64,000 nucleotides of DNA from Candidatus Bathyoplasma sp. NZ (lineage in GTDB: Bacteria > Bacillota_I > Bacilli_A > MAG-NZ), in NCBI GenBank assembly GCA_013332095.1, contig JABENI010000004.1, positions 92,200 through 156,199 on the forward strand, in the 5' to 3' direction. A program made the translations under genes and the position numbers. This document shows, one piece after another, positions 9,294 through 18,820 of this stretch (the first letter of the stretch is position 1; each line of letters starts with the position of its first letter). The notes under the pieces are model-generated. The model had not been told where the DNA came from and did not search any database. It saw only the letters and a list, made by a program, of their open reading frames with translations.

Positions 9294-10139
9294 ATGAAAA
9301 GAACAGCAAAGCCAGAATGGTTAAAGATAAAAATCAATAGTAAGCACCAGGAAGTTAGTAAACTACTCCGTGAGCATAATTTAATAACAGTATGCGAGGA
9401 AGCAAACTGTCCAAATAAAATGGAATGCTTTGCCAAAAAAACGGCAACATTTATGATATTGGGAGATGTTTGTACTAGAAATTGTCGATATTGTAACGTA
9501 AGTTCAGGACAGCCTGACAAAATGGTTGTGGATGATTCAGAAAATATCAGCAAGACAATTGATCTTTTAAAACTTAAATACGCTGTTGTTACTTCAGTGA
9601 CGAGAGATGATTTAAAAGATGGAGGCGCAAGTTATTTTGTTAAAATAATCGAACTTGTAAAAGAAAAAGGAAATTGTAAAATAGAAGTTTTAATACCAGA
9701 TTTTCAAGGTGATCTAGTAGCTCTAAAAATGGTAGTAGTTGCGAATCCTGATGTTTTAAATCATAATATTGAAGCAACAAGAAATATTTTTCCGATAGTA
9801 AGACCAAAAGGAAGTTATGATGATTCGTTAAATTTACTCAAAAGAGTAAAAGAACTCAATCCTAAGATGATAACTAAATCTGGATTTATGGTAGGATTAG
9901 GAGAAACGTTTGACCAAGTAGTTCAAACGTTAAAAGATTTAAGAAATGTTGGAGTAGATATTGTAACAATAGGTCAATATTTACAACCGAGTAAAGAAAA
10001 TATTGAAGTTAGGGAATTTATCAATCCTAAAACATTTAGAGAGTACACAAAAATTGGTCTAGAATTAGGATTTAAAAATGTTTACAGCGGTCCTTTTGTG
10101 AGAAGTTCTTACAATGCAGAAGAAATATACAAAAATTAA
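9294..10139 (+). CDS. lipA: Lipoyl synthase
   Basis: Radical-SAM enzyme that inserts two sulfur atoms into protein-bound octanoate. The auxiliary cluster motif C34-x4-C39-x5-C45 (CEEANCPNKMEC) and the radical-SAM motif C60-x3-C64-x2-C67 (CTRNCRYC) are intact. The C-terminal RSSY, which supplies the serine ligand of the auxiliary cluster, is present. The start is the ATG after GGGAG that lies 2 nt after the lplA stop (281 aa); an in-frame ATG four codons upstream sits before the ribosome-binding site. It pairs with lplA to supply lipoylated GcvH. Confidence 0.96.
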   Translation: MKRTAKPEWLKIKINSKHQEVSKLLREHNLITVCEEANCPNKMECFAKKTATFMILGDVCTRNCRYCNVSSGQPDKMVVDDSENISKTIDLLKLKYAVVTSVTRDDLKDGGASYFVKIIELVKEKGNCKIEVLIPDFQGDLVALKMVVVANPDVLNHNIEATRNIFPIVRPKGSYDDSLNLLKRVKELNPKMITKSGFMVGLGETFDQVVQTLKDLRNVGVDIVTIGQYLQPSKENIEVREFINPKTFREYTKIGLELGFKNVYSGPFVRSSYNAEEIYKN

Positions 10140-10235
10140 GTAGAGACTAAAATTATCTTTTTATTTGAAAATATCAGAATATTTTATCAACAAATGGTAA
10201 AAATAAAATTAATCAAATTTAAGGAGATGATCAAG

Positions 10236-10631
10236 ATGGAGTTTTTTCCAGAAGCAAGAAAAAATATAACTAACCTGTGGGATAATTTTACCGAAGAAAT
10301 GTATAATAAAAAACATCTTTTACCTACAGATATTTACGAACTGAATAATAAATATTATTTAGAAACAGAACTTCCAGGTTTTAAAAAAGAAAATATTAAG
10401 GTAGATTATCAAGATGGTCATTTAGTACTAACCGCCAAACGTGAATTTGTAGAAGATGATAAAAAAATTTATATTAAAAGAGAAAAAAATTATGGTGAGT
10501 ATACCAGAAGGTTTTATTTAAATCAAATAAATAAAACAGAGATTAAGGCATCTCATACAGATGGAATCTTAACAATAATTGTTCCTAAATCAAAAGTTTT
10601 AGAAAAAGAAAATTCGGTAAAAATTGATTAA
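10236..10631 (+). CDS. Small heat shock protein, Hsp20/alpha-crystallin family
   Basis: ATP-independent holdase chaperone. After a short N-terminal arm the alpha-crystallin domain runs from about residue 25: TDIYELNNKYYLETELPGFK, KENIKVDYQDGHLVLTAKRE, then the conserved YTRRFYL stretch, and it ends in DGILTIIVPKS. It is 131 residues, normal for bacterial Hsp20. The start is chosen at MEFFPEARKN, nine bases after AAGGAG; an ATG directly abutting the site and a more distal one are less likely. I saw no CIRCE or CtsR-type operator upstream. It stands alone with its own terminator. Confidence 0.93.
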   Translation: MEFFPEARKNITNLWDNFTEEMYNKKHLLPTDIYELNNKYYLETELPGFKKENIKVDYQDGHLVLTAKREFVEDDKKIYIKREKNYGEYTRRFYLNQINKTEIKASHTDGILTIIVPKSKVLEKENSVKID

Positions 10632-10634
10632 CTT

Positions 10635-10675
10635 AAATATGTAAAATAATTTTATTATTTTACATATTTTTATTT
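10635..10675 (+). terminator. Terminator after hsp20
   Basis: A perfect 15-bp AT-rich stem (10635-10649 with 10655-10669) with a 5-nt loop and trailing T residues. Confidence 0.8.
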
Positions 10676-10734
10676 TACAAAATATATTAATAAATGCTAA
10701 AAAAAATGTATAATAAATTAGGCAGGTGATCGAA

Positions 10735-11949
10735 TTGAAACAGAGAAAAATTTTATGTATTGATTTAAAAAGTTTTTTTGCTTCAGTAGAATGCCGAGAT
10801 TTAAATTTAGACCCTTTTAAAACACCGTTAGTAGTTGCTGATTTAAAATATGGGAAAAGTGGAATTACCTTAGCGATTACCCCTTATCTGAAAAATAAAG
10901 GCATCAACTCCCGCTCTAGATTGTATCAACTTCCTAAAAATATCAATATTATCTATGCTAAACCTAGACACAGTCGTTATGTAGAGGTATCTAGAGAAAT
11001 ACTTAATATTTATTTAGAATATGTTAGTGAAAAAGATTTAGATGCATACTCAATTGATGAAGTGTTTTTAGACGTAACTAATTATTTAAAATACTATGAA
11101 AAAGATGAGATAAATTTAGCTAAAAATATTCAAAGCGAGATTTTAAGAAGAACTAAAATAAGTTCTTCAGTCGGGATATCATCCAGTAAATTATTAGCTA
11201 AATACGCTTTAGATTTAGCTGCTAAAAATAGTAAAGATGGAATAGCCGTTTGGGATCAAGAGGACATTTACGATAAATTATGGAAAATTAAAGATTTAAC
11301 ACGAGTTTGGGGAATAGGTCCTGCAACAGCAAAAAAGTTATATAGTCTAGGCATTCATAATGTGGAACAATTGGCTAAGGCAAATAAAACTTTCGTAGAA
11401 AAGTATTTAGGAGTTTATGGAGCAAAATTAGTCGAAAATGCAAATGGTCGAGAAACAGATTATCAGAGAAATTCTAAAACCAATGAGAGTATCGGACATA
11501 GTCATGTTACGAATCGCGACATATATGCGACTGAAGCCAAAAATTTAATGTTAGATATCGTAGATAAAATAGCAAGGAGATTACGAAGGAAAAAATTAAA
11601 AACAAAAGTAGTTAGAATTGCGATTAACTATTCTAAAAGTACATCCAACAACGGTTTTAGTAAACAGTGTACTACTGAATATTATATTGATAATCCTAAA
11701 CAAATTTATGAAATATGTTTGAAATTTTTTGATGCTTTTTATGATTTAAGTCCAATTAGAAAAGTCAGCATAACTGCTGGTAAATTAAAATATTTTAAAG
11801 AGACACAAATAGATTTATTTGGTAATCAAGAAAAAATTGATAAAGAAGATAACTTATTGAAAGCAGTCGATAAAATTCAAAGACAGTTTGGGAAAAATAA
11901 AATAAAAAGGGCATCGAGAGAAATAAAAAGTGAGTTGAGGAAAAAATAG
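10735..11949 (+). CDS. Y-family DNA polymerase (UvrX/UmuC/DinB type)
   Basis: Translesion DNA polymerase. The first catalytic aspartate lies in ILCIDLKSFFASVECRD and the second acidic pair in YSIDEVFLDVT; both are intact. The helix-hairpin-helix region (VWGIGPATAKKLYSLGI) and the C-terminal little-finger domain follow. The overall look, with R.LYQLPKNINIIYAKPRHS, is closest to the Gram-positive UvrX/YqjW branch. A TTG start four bases after GGTGAT is preferred to the GTG that overlaps that site, giving 404 aa. A TATAAT lies at 10709-10714 without a clear -35. No LexA box was recognised. Confidence 0.9.
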   Translation: MKQRKILCIDLKSFFASVECRDLNLDPFKTPLVVADLKYGKSGITLAITPYLKNKGINSRSRLYQLPKNINIIYAKPRHSRYVEVSREILNIYLEYVSEKDLDAYSIDEVFLDVTNYLKYYEKDEINLAKNIQSEILRRTKISSSVGISSSKLLAKYALDLAAKNSKDGIAVWDQEDIYDKLWKIKDLTRVWGIGPATAKKLYSLGIHNVEQLAKANKTFVEKYLGVYGAKLVENANGRETDYQRNSKTNESIGHSHVTNRDIYATEAKNLMLDIVDKIARRLRRKKLKTKVVRIAINYSKSTSNNGFSKQCTTEYYIDNPKQIYEICLKFFDAFYDLSPIRKVSITAGKLKYFKETQIDLFGNQEKIDKEDNLLKAVDKIQRQFGKNKIKRASREIKSELRKK

Positions 11950-11967
11950 CAATAAAATAAAAAGTCC

Positions 11968-11995
11968 TTTAAAATATCTATTTTAGTGATATAAT
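11968..11995 (+). promoter_or_regulatory. Promoter of glyA, extended -10
   Basis: A perfect -10 TATAAT (11990-11995) preceded by TGA makes an extended -10; the -35 (TTTAAA, 16-bp spacer) is weak. The predicted start near 12002 excludes an in-frame ATG at 11994 as the glyA start. Confidence 0.65.
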
Positions 11996-12029
11996 GTATC
12001 TGTATCAAAAAATGATAGGGGGATATGAA

Positions 12030-13259
12030 ATGAGTAAATTAGATAAAGTTTTTGATTTAATTAAAGAAGAAGCAGAAAGACAAGAAACAAATATTGAATT
12101 AATCGCTTCTGAAAATTTTGTTTCTAAAGCAGTTTTAGAAGCACAAGGAAGTGTCTTAACGAATAAATATGCTGAAGGCTATCCAGGAAGAAGATATTAC
12201 GGTGGATGCGAAGTAGTAGATGAAGTTGAAAAGATTGCGATTGAGACATTAAAAGAAATTTTTAATGTTAAATATGCAAACGTTCAAGCACATTCAGGGT
12301 CAACTGCAAATATGGGAGCTTATAGAGCAATCATTAAACCAGGTGATACCGTATTAGGATTATCACTAGATCACGGTGGACATTTAACACATGGGCATTT
12401 TTTAAATTTTTCAGGAATTGATTACAAATTTGTATCTTATCAATTAAATAAAGAAACGGAAACTCTTGATTATGAAGTAATTAGAAAAATTGCGCTTGAA
12501 AGCAAGCCTCAATTGATTGTAGCTGGTGCAAGTGCCTATTCAAGAGCAATTGATTTCAAAAAATTTAGAGAAATCTGTGACGAAGTTGGAGCAAAATTAA
12601 TGGTAGATATGGCACATATCGCTGGATTAGTGGCTGCTAAACAACACATGAATCCATGTGAATATGCAGATATCATAACTTCAACAACTCATAAGACCTT
12701 AAGAGGACCTCGTGGAGGAATCATTTTAACTAACGATGAAGATTTAGCAAAACAAATTAATCGCGTAATTTTTCCAGGAATTCAAGGCGGTCCATTAATG
12801 CATGTTATCGCTGCTAAAGCAGTGTGTTTCCTAGAAGTATTACAGCCTGAATATACGGAATACCAAAAACAAGTTGTAAAAAATGCTAAAGTATTAGCGA
12901 GCGAATTAACAAAACACGGATTAAGAATTGTTTCTGGTGGAACTGACAATCATTTAATATTAGTAGATGTTAAAGGTTCATTAGGAATTACCGGTAAAAA
13001 AGCGGAAAATCTATTGGATGAAGTTAAAATTACTTGTAATAAAAATACGATTCCATTCGATCAAGAAAAACCGTTTATCGCAAGTGGAATTCGTTTAGGA
13101 ACACCAGCTATTACTTCTAGAGGATTTAAAGAAGAAGAAGTTAAAGAAGTTGCTAGATTAATTGCTACTGCCCTTAAAAATCACGAAGATGAAGCAGTTA
13201 AAGCAAAAGTTAGAAAAGATGTAAAAGATTTAACTAGCAAATTCCCTATTTATAAATAA
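12030..13259 (+). CDS. glyA: Serine hydroxymethyltransferase
   Basis: PLP enzyme that interconverts serine plus THF with glycine plus methylene-THF. The PLP lysine is K222 in [14 protein letters not shown]; other landmarks are [23 protein letters not shown] and [11 protein letters not shown]. It is 409 residues, the usual size. The start is the ATG after GGGGGAT. It completes the glycine/serine/one-carbon set with the glycine cleavage operon and the 5-formyl-THF cyclo-ligase elsewhere in the window. It is transcribed alone from its own promoter. Confidence 0.97.
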   Translation: MSKLDKVFDLIKEEAERQETNIELIASENFVSKAVLEAQGSVLTNKYAEGYPGRRYYGGCEVVDEVEKIAIETLKEIFNVKYANVQAHSGSTANMGAYRAIIKPGDTVLGLSLDHGGHLTHGHFLNFSGIDYKFVSYQLNKETETLDYEVIRKIALESKPQLIVAGASAYSRAIDFKKFREICDEVGAKLMVDMAHIAGLVAAKQHMNPCEYADIITSTTHKTLRGPRGGIILTNDEDLAKQINRVIFPGIQGGPLMHVIAAKAVCFLEVLQPEYTEYQKQVVKNAKVLASELTKHGLRIVSGGTDNHLILVDVKGSLGITGKKAENLLDEVKITCNKNTIPFDQEKPFIASGIRLGTPAITSRGFKEEEVKEVARLIATALKNHEDEAVKAKVRKDVKDLTSKFPIYK

Positions 13260-13446
13260 ATTTTTAGATCAACAAGATTAAACTTTCTGAAAATATTTAC
13301 ATTTTTGGAGAGTTTTTATTTTTAATTAATGTTTTGGCAATTTTTTAGATTATCCTTGATAACATTCAATTTTAAAATAGTTAGAGATGTTTTACTAACT
13401 TTTTGGATTGGACAAAAGCGGATACTATTAATAGTTTACAATAAAA

Positions 13447-13490
13447 AAAATAACTAAGATGAATGTTTTTATCTCTGTTATTTTTTATTT
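13447..13490. terminator. Probable bidirectional terminator between glyA and the GNAT gene
   Basis: A stem AAAATAAC (13447-13454)/GTTATTTT (13477-13484) with an inner AGAT/ATCT pairing and flanking A and T runs. It abuts the stop of the minus-strand gene. I see no gene in the 190 bases between glyA and it. Confidence 0.55.
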
Positions 13491-14051
13491 TTTAATCAAT
13501 ATTTTTTTATTTAGCATAAAATATACTGCATAAGTAGTTTGAAGACCACTTTCTTTGTTGTATTCTTCAACTTCTTTTAATTTTTTGAATCCTTGTTTTT
13601 CGAGCATTGAAATAGCTTTTTGATTTAAAATACTAGTATAAGCTTCTATTTTTTCCAAATTAATTATCTCAAAACCATAATTAATTACTTGTTTTAAAGC
13701 AGTACTCATAATTCCTTTTCCAGTATTACCAGGATAAAGACTAAAACCTAACTCTCCATGGTTATCTTTAAGATTTATTCCCCAGATGGAAATATCACCT
13801 AATATTTTGTCAGTTTCTCGATTAGCAATACTCCAAAAAATAAATTTATTTTCTTTTACATTTAAATTTACTCTTTCAATGTAATCATAAGCTTCAGCAA
13901 TATTTTGATATATTGGGATATCTGAAAATTCAAAATTCTTTTTGTCTGACCTAAAATTATAGATGTACTCAGCATCCTTTTTTTCTAATTGCCTTAATTT
14001 TAAGACGTCTGTAGTAAGCATTGGAAAGGGAGTGAAATCAATTTTTAACAT
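13485..14051 (-). CDS. GNAT N-acetyltransferase, RimJ/RimL-like
   Basis: Acetyl-CoA-dependent N-acetyltransferase of the RimJ/RimL branch. The N-terminus LTTDVLKLRQLEKKDAEYIY is typical. The acetyl-CoA loop is seen as LYPGNTGKGIMSTALKQVI, and the C-terminal NLEKIEAYTSILNQKAISML with KQGFKKL is the classic end of the fold. It is 188 residues. The substrate cannot be told; relatives act on ribosomal protein N-termini, other proteins or small amines. It is a single gene, divergent from the pst operon. Confidence 0.87.
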   Translation of the reverse strand: MLKIDFTPFPMLTTDVLKLRQLEKKDAEYIYNFRSDKKNFEFSDIPIYQNIAEAYDYIERVNLNVKENKFIFWSIANRETDKILGDISIWGINLKDNHGELGFSLYPGNTGKGIMSTALKQVINYGFEIINLEKIEAYTSILNQKAISMLEKQGFKKLKEVEEYNKESGLQTTYAVYFMLNKKILIKK

Positions 14052-14088
14052 TTAATCACCTCTTCAAAAGTATAGCATAAGATAAAAA

Positions 14089-14133
14089 TTTACAAAAATT
14101 TTACATTGAAAACATATTAACTTAAAATATGAT
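14089..14133 (+). promoter_or_regulatory. Pho-box-like direct repeats and promoter of the pst operon
   Basis: Two identical TTTACA hexamers (14089-14094 and 14100-14105) are spaced 11 bp apart, like the TT(A/T/C)ACA direct repeats bound by PhoP in Bacillus. They are followed by a -35-like TTGAAA (14106-14111), a 16-bp spacer and TATGAT (14128-14133). A second TATAAT occurs at 14137-14142. The regulator encoded at the end of the operon is the natural candidate to bind here. This is inferred from spacing and context. Confidence 0.6.
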
Positions 14134-14169
14134 AGATATAATAAAAAATAAGAAGGGGGAGGGTAATTA

Positions 14170-15138
14170 ATGAAAAAAAGAACGATAATATTTTTGACCT
14201 TAATACTTATAGTAATTCTAGGAGGATGTGAAAACTCTAACCTTAATAACTCTGGACTTTTTAATCTTGAATCAACTATAAAGGTATACACCAGAAGTAC
14301 TTCGAGTGGAACAAGATCAGGATTTATGAGTTATATTGATTTTAGGGAAGCGGTGGCGGATAATACGGTACTGGTAGATAAATTTATTGAAACGGGAAAT
14401 AGCGAGATGATAGCTTCAATTAAAGCGGATAAATATGCAATTGGATATACCTCAATGGCGTCTAGAGACGATGAACAATTTAAAACATTCAATTTTGATA
14501 GTGTAGAAGCAACAGAAGAAAATGTTTTAAACGGTTATTATTCAATGTCTAGAAATTTTAACTACATGTTGAGAGATTCATACGATATTAATAAAGATAA
14601 TTCACTAGATGAAAAGGAAATTAAAATAAGAGATATAGCACTAGCGTGGCAAGCGTATATTAGTACTAGAACAGGCAAAGTTACAATTTTTGATGCCGAT
14701 GGAATAGTTGATGTTTCCACCGGAGATAAATGGGAAACAATTGCAGGGAATTATCCAGTATGTTCAGCGGATAACAGTGATTTAACGATCAAATTTGGTG
14801 GTTCTGATTCGGTTCAAGATATTGCCGAAGAGTTATCAGCAAGTTTTAGAATTAAATGTGGCAATTTTAAGGTAGAACATAATCATCAAGGGTCCTCAAC
14901 CGCTTATCAAGGATTAAATGGTTCTAGCAGTAGTTCAGCTGATCCTGCACATATGCACATTGGATTTTCTTCAAGAGAATTTAAAGATAACGAAAAGGGT
15001 GATCTGTTAAAAAGAGGGGTTATTGCTAAAGATGCGATAATTGTTTTTGGAAATTTAAGTAACCCTAATAATAATTTAACAAGCCGTCAAATAAAAGATA
15101 TCTACAGTGGACAAGTTACTAAATGGTCCGATACTTAA
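14170..15138 (+). CDS. pstS: Phosphate-binding lipoprotein PstS, lobes in permuted order
   Basis: Phosphate-binding lipoprotein of the Pst ABC importer. The signal peptide ends in the lipobox LGGC with the lipidated Cys at residue 20. The order of the two halves is unusual. Residues 37-165 (VYTRSTSSGTRSGF, YAIGYTSM, EENVLNGYYSMSR) resemble the normally C-terminal lobe. Residues 205-322 (IKFGGSDSVQDIAEEL, HNHQGSSTAYQGL, the end IKDIYSGQVTKWSDT) resemble the normally N-terminal lobe. The protein ends where other PstS proteins cross into the second lobe. Residues 139-150 (DINKDNSLDEKE) fit a calcium-binding EF-hand loop. The downstream pst genes make the role secure. Confidence 0.86.
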   Translation: MKKRTIIFLTLILIVILGGCENSNLNNSGLFNLESTIKVYTRSTSSGTRSGFMSYIDFREAVADNTVLVDKFIETGNSEMIASIKADKYAIGYTSMASRDDEQFKTFNFDSVEATEENVLNGYYSMSRNFNYMLRDSYDINKDNSLDEKEIKIRDIALAWQAYISTRTGKVTIFDADGIVDVSTGDKWETIAGNYPVCSADNSDLTIKFGGSDSVQDIAEELSASFRIKCGNFKVEHNHQGSSTAYQGLNGSSSSSADPAHMHIGFSSREFKDNEKGDLLKRGVIAKDAIIVFGNLSNPNNNLTSRQIKDIYSGQVTKWSDT

Positions 15139-15183
15139 TAATTATTTAATAAAAAACTAATAAAACATTGAAGAGGTGTTCAA

Positions 15184-16143
15184 ATGTCGATAATTTCTAA
15201 ATATGTTACCAAAAAAAATATTAAAAAAAAGAATAGGATAGATAAAATTGTAAAAAACAGTTTATTTATTATATCAATAATAGCAGCATCATTTATTGTA
15301 GTAATTATTTTGTTTAATTTACAGCAAGGGGTAAAACCATTAATTTCTGATAATGGGGGGCTTGGAAGAGTAAGTTTACTAGAGATTTTAGTTAGATTTG
15401 AATGGTTAGATGGAAAAGTTAATGCAACTGTTGGATACGGAATTGGATATTTAATTATTAATACTTTAATTTCAGTATTTTTGGCAATATCAATAGCGTT
15501 GCCAATTGGCGTTATTACTGGATTATTTATTGCGAAAATAGCACCGAAAGCAATTGCGGAAATATTTAGAACGATAGTAGAGTTATTGGCTAGTATCCCC
15601 TCGATAATTTACGGGGTGTTTGGACTAGGAGTTATTACTAAAATAACGATCTTTGTAGCATCAATATTTGGGCAACAGACATCAGCCGGAATTTCAATGA
15701 TGACCACTATTTTGGTTTTAGCATTGATGATTTTGCCAATAATTACGGTGATGTCAGAAAATGCGATTCGTTCAGTTAGTAGTACTTTAGAAGAAGGGTC
15801 ACTTGCTTTAGGCTCATCAGCTATGCAAACGTATTTTAAAGTTATAATTCCGGCAGCAAAAAGTGGGATTTTTGCCGGAGTTATTTTAGGTGTAGGACGT
15901 GCTTTAGGAGAAGCAACAGCAGTATCATTAGTAAGCGGTAATGCTTTTTCAGGACCAACTTTAAATCCATTTGGGACTACCGCCACTTTAACTTCTAGAA
16001 TGTTGACAGGGTTTAGAGAAACAACAGGAGTAGATCAAGATTTTAGATTTACAGTTGGACTTGTCTTAATGGTTATTATTATAATCACAAATTTCATTTT
16101 GAAGAAAATAATGAAAAAGGTGGGAAATATAAATGAGGGCTAA
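15184..16143 (+). CDS. pstC: Phosphate ABC transporter permease PstC
   Basis: One of the two membrane subunits of the Pst phosphate importer. About six hydrophobic segments are visible, with the periplasmic-side loop between the first and second. The EAA loop that contacts PstB is seen in SSTLEEGSLALGSSAMQTYF followed by IIPAAKSGIFAGVILGVGRA. The 319-residue length is typical. The ATG follows GAGGTGTTCAA. Its last codons overlap the pstA start by 11 bases. Confidence 0.95.
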   Translation: MSIISKYVTKKNIKKKNRIDKIVKNSLFIISIIAASFIVVIILFNLQQGVKPLISDNGGLGRVSLLEILVRFEWLDGKVNATVGYGIGYLIINTLISVFLAISIALPIGVITGLFIAKIAPKAIAEIFRTIVELLASIPSIIYGVFGLGVITKITIFVASIFGQQTSAGISMMTTILVLALMILPIITVMSENAIRSVSSTLEEGSLALGSSAMQTYFKVIIPAAKSGIFAGVILGVGRALGEATAVSLVSGNAFSGPTLNPFGTTATLTSRMLTGFRETTGVDQDFRFTVGLVLMVIIIITNFILKKIMKKVGNINEG

Positions 16144-17356
16144 AAAGAGAAGAAAAATAGATAAAATGATCCAAAGCTTAATATATTTAATTAGTTTCAT
16201 CGGAGTGATTATATTTGTTTCTATTATTGGATATATTGTTACTACTGGGGGGAAATTACTTAGTTTTGAGTTGTTGACAGGTAATTATCAGGCGAAAGTT
16301 ACCGATATATTTGTAGAAAGTAATGGTGATAATTACACCTATCCTTCTTCTGAAAATGAATATTATTCACCAAGGTGGGATATTGCAGTAAAAGACAGTA
16401 TAAATAAAGAAGGAAATCCGATAGTGGAAATTTCTTATATTGGAGATAATTCACCGATGAAGAAAGCCAAAAATTTAAACGATTGCCTCATTGGAGATAA
16501 AAGTTTTTGTTCTGAATACAGCAGTGTTAACATTGTTGTAGGAAATTCAATAAAAACAGTAATAATGGATGATTATAACCAGATAGCATATGGAAAGTAT
16601 AAAGCAGAAGCAATGGTAAAAGTATTAGAAAAAGGCTCGACCATCAACAGCATGAGTATTCAAAAAGAGGGTGGAGGAATCAGAGGTTCCATTATTACCA
16701 CAATCTATTTAATTGTATTAACTTTAATTTTAGCAGTTCCAGTTGGGGTATTTACTGCTCTCCATCTGAAAGAATATTCAAAAAATAAAAAATCAACCTA
16801 CTTGATAAGAAGCATGATTGATTTACTTACTGGTGTACCATCTATTATTTATGGTATGATAGGAGTAGTGGTGGTTATCCCAATGTTAAATATAATTTTT
16901 AAAACAAATGGCTCTAGTATCTTAGCAGGAGCATTTACGATGGCGATAATATTACTTCCAACAATTATAAAAAATACCGAAGAAGCGTTAAAAGTAATCC
17001 CTCAGGAAATTAGAGCTGCTTCGTTAGCTTTGGGGGCGAGTAAAACACAAACAACATTCAAAGTAGTACTCCCTAGTGCCATTCCGGGAATATTAACAGG
17101 TGTACTACTAGGGATAGGACGAATAATTGGTGAATCAGCAGCATTAGTATTAGTAATGGGGGCAGCGATAAAAGATCAAGTATCAATAAAAGAGGGGTCT
17201 ACTACTTTAGCAGTTCATATCTGGCAAGCAGTTGGTGGGGAACAGCCAAATTATGAACTGGCTGCAGCTATATCAATAGTAATTTTAATAGTAGTATTCA
17301 TATTGAATAGAATCGCCAAAATCATAGCAAAAAAAATGAATAAATCATGGTATTAG
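16133..17356 (+). CDS. pstA: Phosphate ABC transporter permease PstA with a large extracytoplasmic insert
   Basis: Second membrane subunit of the Pst importer. After one N-terminal membrane segment (about 15-37) there is an insert of roughly 130 hydrophilic residues (50-178) with two cysteines (C118, C126), then the usual permease core. The EAA loop reads [18 protein letters not shown] with [20 protein letters not shown]. PstA proteins are usually near 280-300 residues, so 407 is long and the excess is this insert. The insert faces the side where PstS docks. Confidence 0.93.
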   Translation: MRAKKRRKIDKMIQSLIYLISFIGVIIFVSIIGYIVTTGGKLLSFELLTGNYQAKVTDIFVESNGDNYTYPSSENEYYSPRWDIAVKDSINKEGNPIVEISYIGDNSPMKKAKNLNDCLIGDKSFCSEYSSVNIVVGNSIKTVIMDDYNQIAYGKYKAEAMVKVLEKGSTINSMSIQKEGGGIRGSIITTIYLIVLTLILAVPVGVFTALHLKEYSKNKKSTYLIRSMIDLLTGVPSIIYGMIGVVVVIPMLNIIFKTNGSSILAGAFTMAIILLPTIIKNTEEALKVIPQEIRAASLALGASKTQTTFKVVLPSAIPGILTGVLLGIGRIIGESAALVLVMGAAIKDQVSIKEGSTTLAVHIWQAVGGEQPNYELAAAISIVILIVVFILNRIAKIIAKKMNKSWY

Positions 17357-17366
17357 GAGGACTAAT

Positions 17367-18140
17367 ATGAATACAAAAAAAGAAATAAACAATATTTTTA
17401 AAATAAAAAATTTAAATTTATTTTATGCCGATAACCAAGCATTAATTGATTTAGAGGTAAATATAGAAAAGAACAAAGTAACGGCATTAATCGGACCATC
17501 TGGGTGTGGGAAATCAACATTTTTAAGATGTTTAAATAGAATGAATGATTTGATTGAAATTTGTAAAATAAGAGGAACTATTACTTTTGAAGATCGAAAC
17601 ATTTATCGACCTAATTACGATGTAATTGATTTAAGAACTAACGTTGGGATGGTCTTTCAAAAACCTAATCCATTTCCGATGAGCATTTATGATAATGTTT
17701 CTTATGGTCCTAAATGTCAGGGGATAAAAGATAAAAAGATTTTAGATGAAATTGTTGAAAAAGCATTGAGAGATGCGGCCCTTTGGGATGAAGTAAAAGA
17801 TCGTCTTCATTCTTCTGCAATGATGATGTCAGGTGGACAACAACAGAGGGTATGTATAGCTAGAGCAATAGCGATGGAGCCGAAAGTAATTTTAATGGAT
17901 GAACCAACTTCAGCACTCGATCCAATCGCAACGCAAAAAGTTGAAAACTTGATTGAAAACTTAAAGAAAGATTATACAATTGTAATAGTAACACACAGCA
18001 TGCAACAAGCGGCTAGAATCAGCGACAACACTGTCTTCTTCTTACTTGGAAAAATTATCGAAACAGGTCCAACTAATAAAATGTTTTCCAATCCAAACAA
18101 GCAAGAAACAGAAGATTATATTACGGGAAAATTCGGATAA
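17367..18140 (+). CDS. pstB: Phosphate ABC transporter ATP-binding protein PstB
   Basis: ATPase of the Pst phosphate importer. Walker A is GPSGCGKS (43-50), the signature motif is [16 protein letters not shown], and Walker B with the catalytic glutamate is [13 protein letters not shown]. The PstB-typical [18 protein letters not shown] is present. It is 257 residues, standard length. It lies 10 bases after pstA and directly before phoU, the canonical order. Confidence 0.97.
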   Translation: MNTKKEINNIFKIKNLNLFYADNQALIDLEVNIEKNKVTALIGPSGCGKSTFLRCLNRMNDLIEICKIRGTITFEDRNIYRPNYDVIDLRTNVGMVFQKPNPFPMSIYDNVSYGPKCQGIKDKKILDEIVEKALRDAALWDEVKDRLHSSAMMMSGGQQQRVCIARAIAMEPKVILMDEPTSALDPIATQKVENLIENLKKDYTIVIVTHSMQQAARISDNTVFFLLGKIIETGPTNKMFSNPNKQETEDYITGKFG

Positions 18141-18154
18141 GAAAGGAGATAGTT

Positions 18155-18820
18155 ATGGAAAAAATAAAATTTATTCAAGATCAAAAATCAATTAATAAAT
18201 CGTTAACTAAAATGGCTTCACTTGTACTGGCAAATTTTACTGATTCCCTTGAGTCATTGGGAAATCTCGATAAAGAATTAGCTGAAAAAATTATTGATAA
18301 TGATGAAATTATCAATGCAATGGAATTAAAAATTGACGAAAAATGTACGTTGTTTATTTCTAGACATATGCCATTAGCAAAAGATTTAAGAACAATCCAA
18401 AGTATATATAAAATTTCCGCAGATTTAGAAAGAATCGGCGATATTGCTGGTGAAATATCTAGTTTAGTAATTTTAATTGATAATAAACTAGATGAAAAAA
18501 TTTCAACTGACATTGATAATATGACTTTAAAAATCAAAGAAATGGTCAATAAAATTATGGATTGTTTCCAAGAAGAAAAATTAGATTTAATTTTAAAAAT
18601 AATTGATTCAGATGATGAAATTGATCAAGATTTCTATGCGATTCGTGGTGAAATAATAGAAAAATTAAAAAATGACAAGACTGTAAATGCTAACGATTAT
18701 GCACTGTATCTGTTTGTCATCAAATATTTAGAAAAGATCGGCGATCATGTGGTAAATATTTCTAAATGGATTTTTTATAAAATCGAAGGAAATTTTATCA
18801 ACGCAAGGAATAAAATATGA
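18155..18820 (+). CDS. phoU: Phosphate signalling protein PhoU
   Basis: Two-repeat helical regulator that couples Pst transport to the phosphate two-component system. Each half carries the PhoU landmark: AKDLRTIQSIYKISADLERI with GDIAGEI in the first, and YALYLFVIKYLEKIGDHVVN in the second. It is 221 residues, typical. The stop overlaps the start of the response regulator (ATGA), so the two are translationally coupled. Confidence 0.95.
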   Translation: MEKIKFIQDQKSINKSLTKMASLVLANFTDSLESLGNLDKELAEKIIDNDEIINAMELKIDEKCTLFISRHMPLAKDLRTIQSIYKISADLERIGDIAGEISSLVILIDNKLDEKISTDIDNMTLKIKEMVNKIMDCFQEEKLDLILKIIDSDDEIDQDFYAIRGEIIEKLKNDKTVNANDYALYLFVIKYLEKIGDHVVNISKWIFYKIEGNFINARNKI

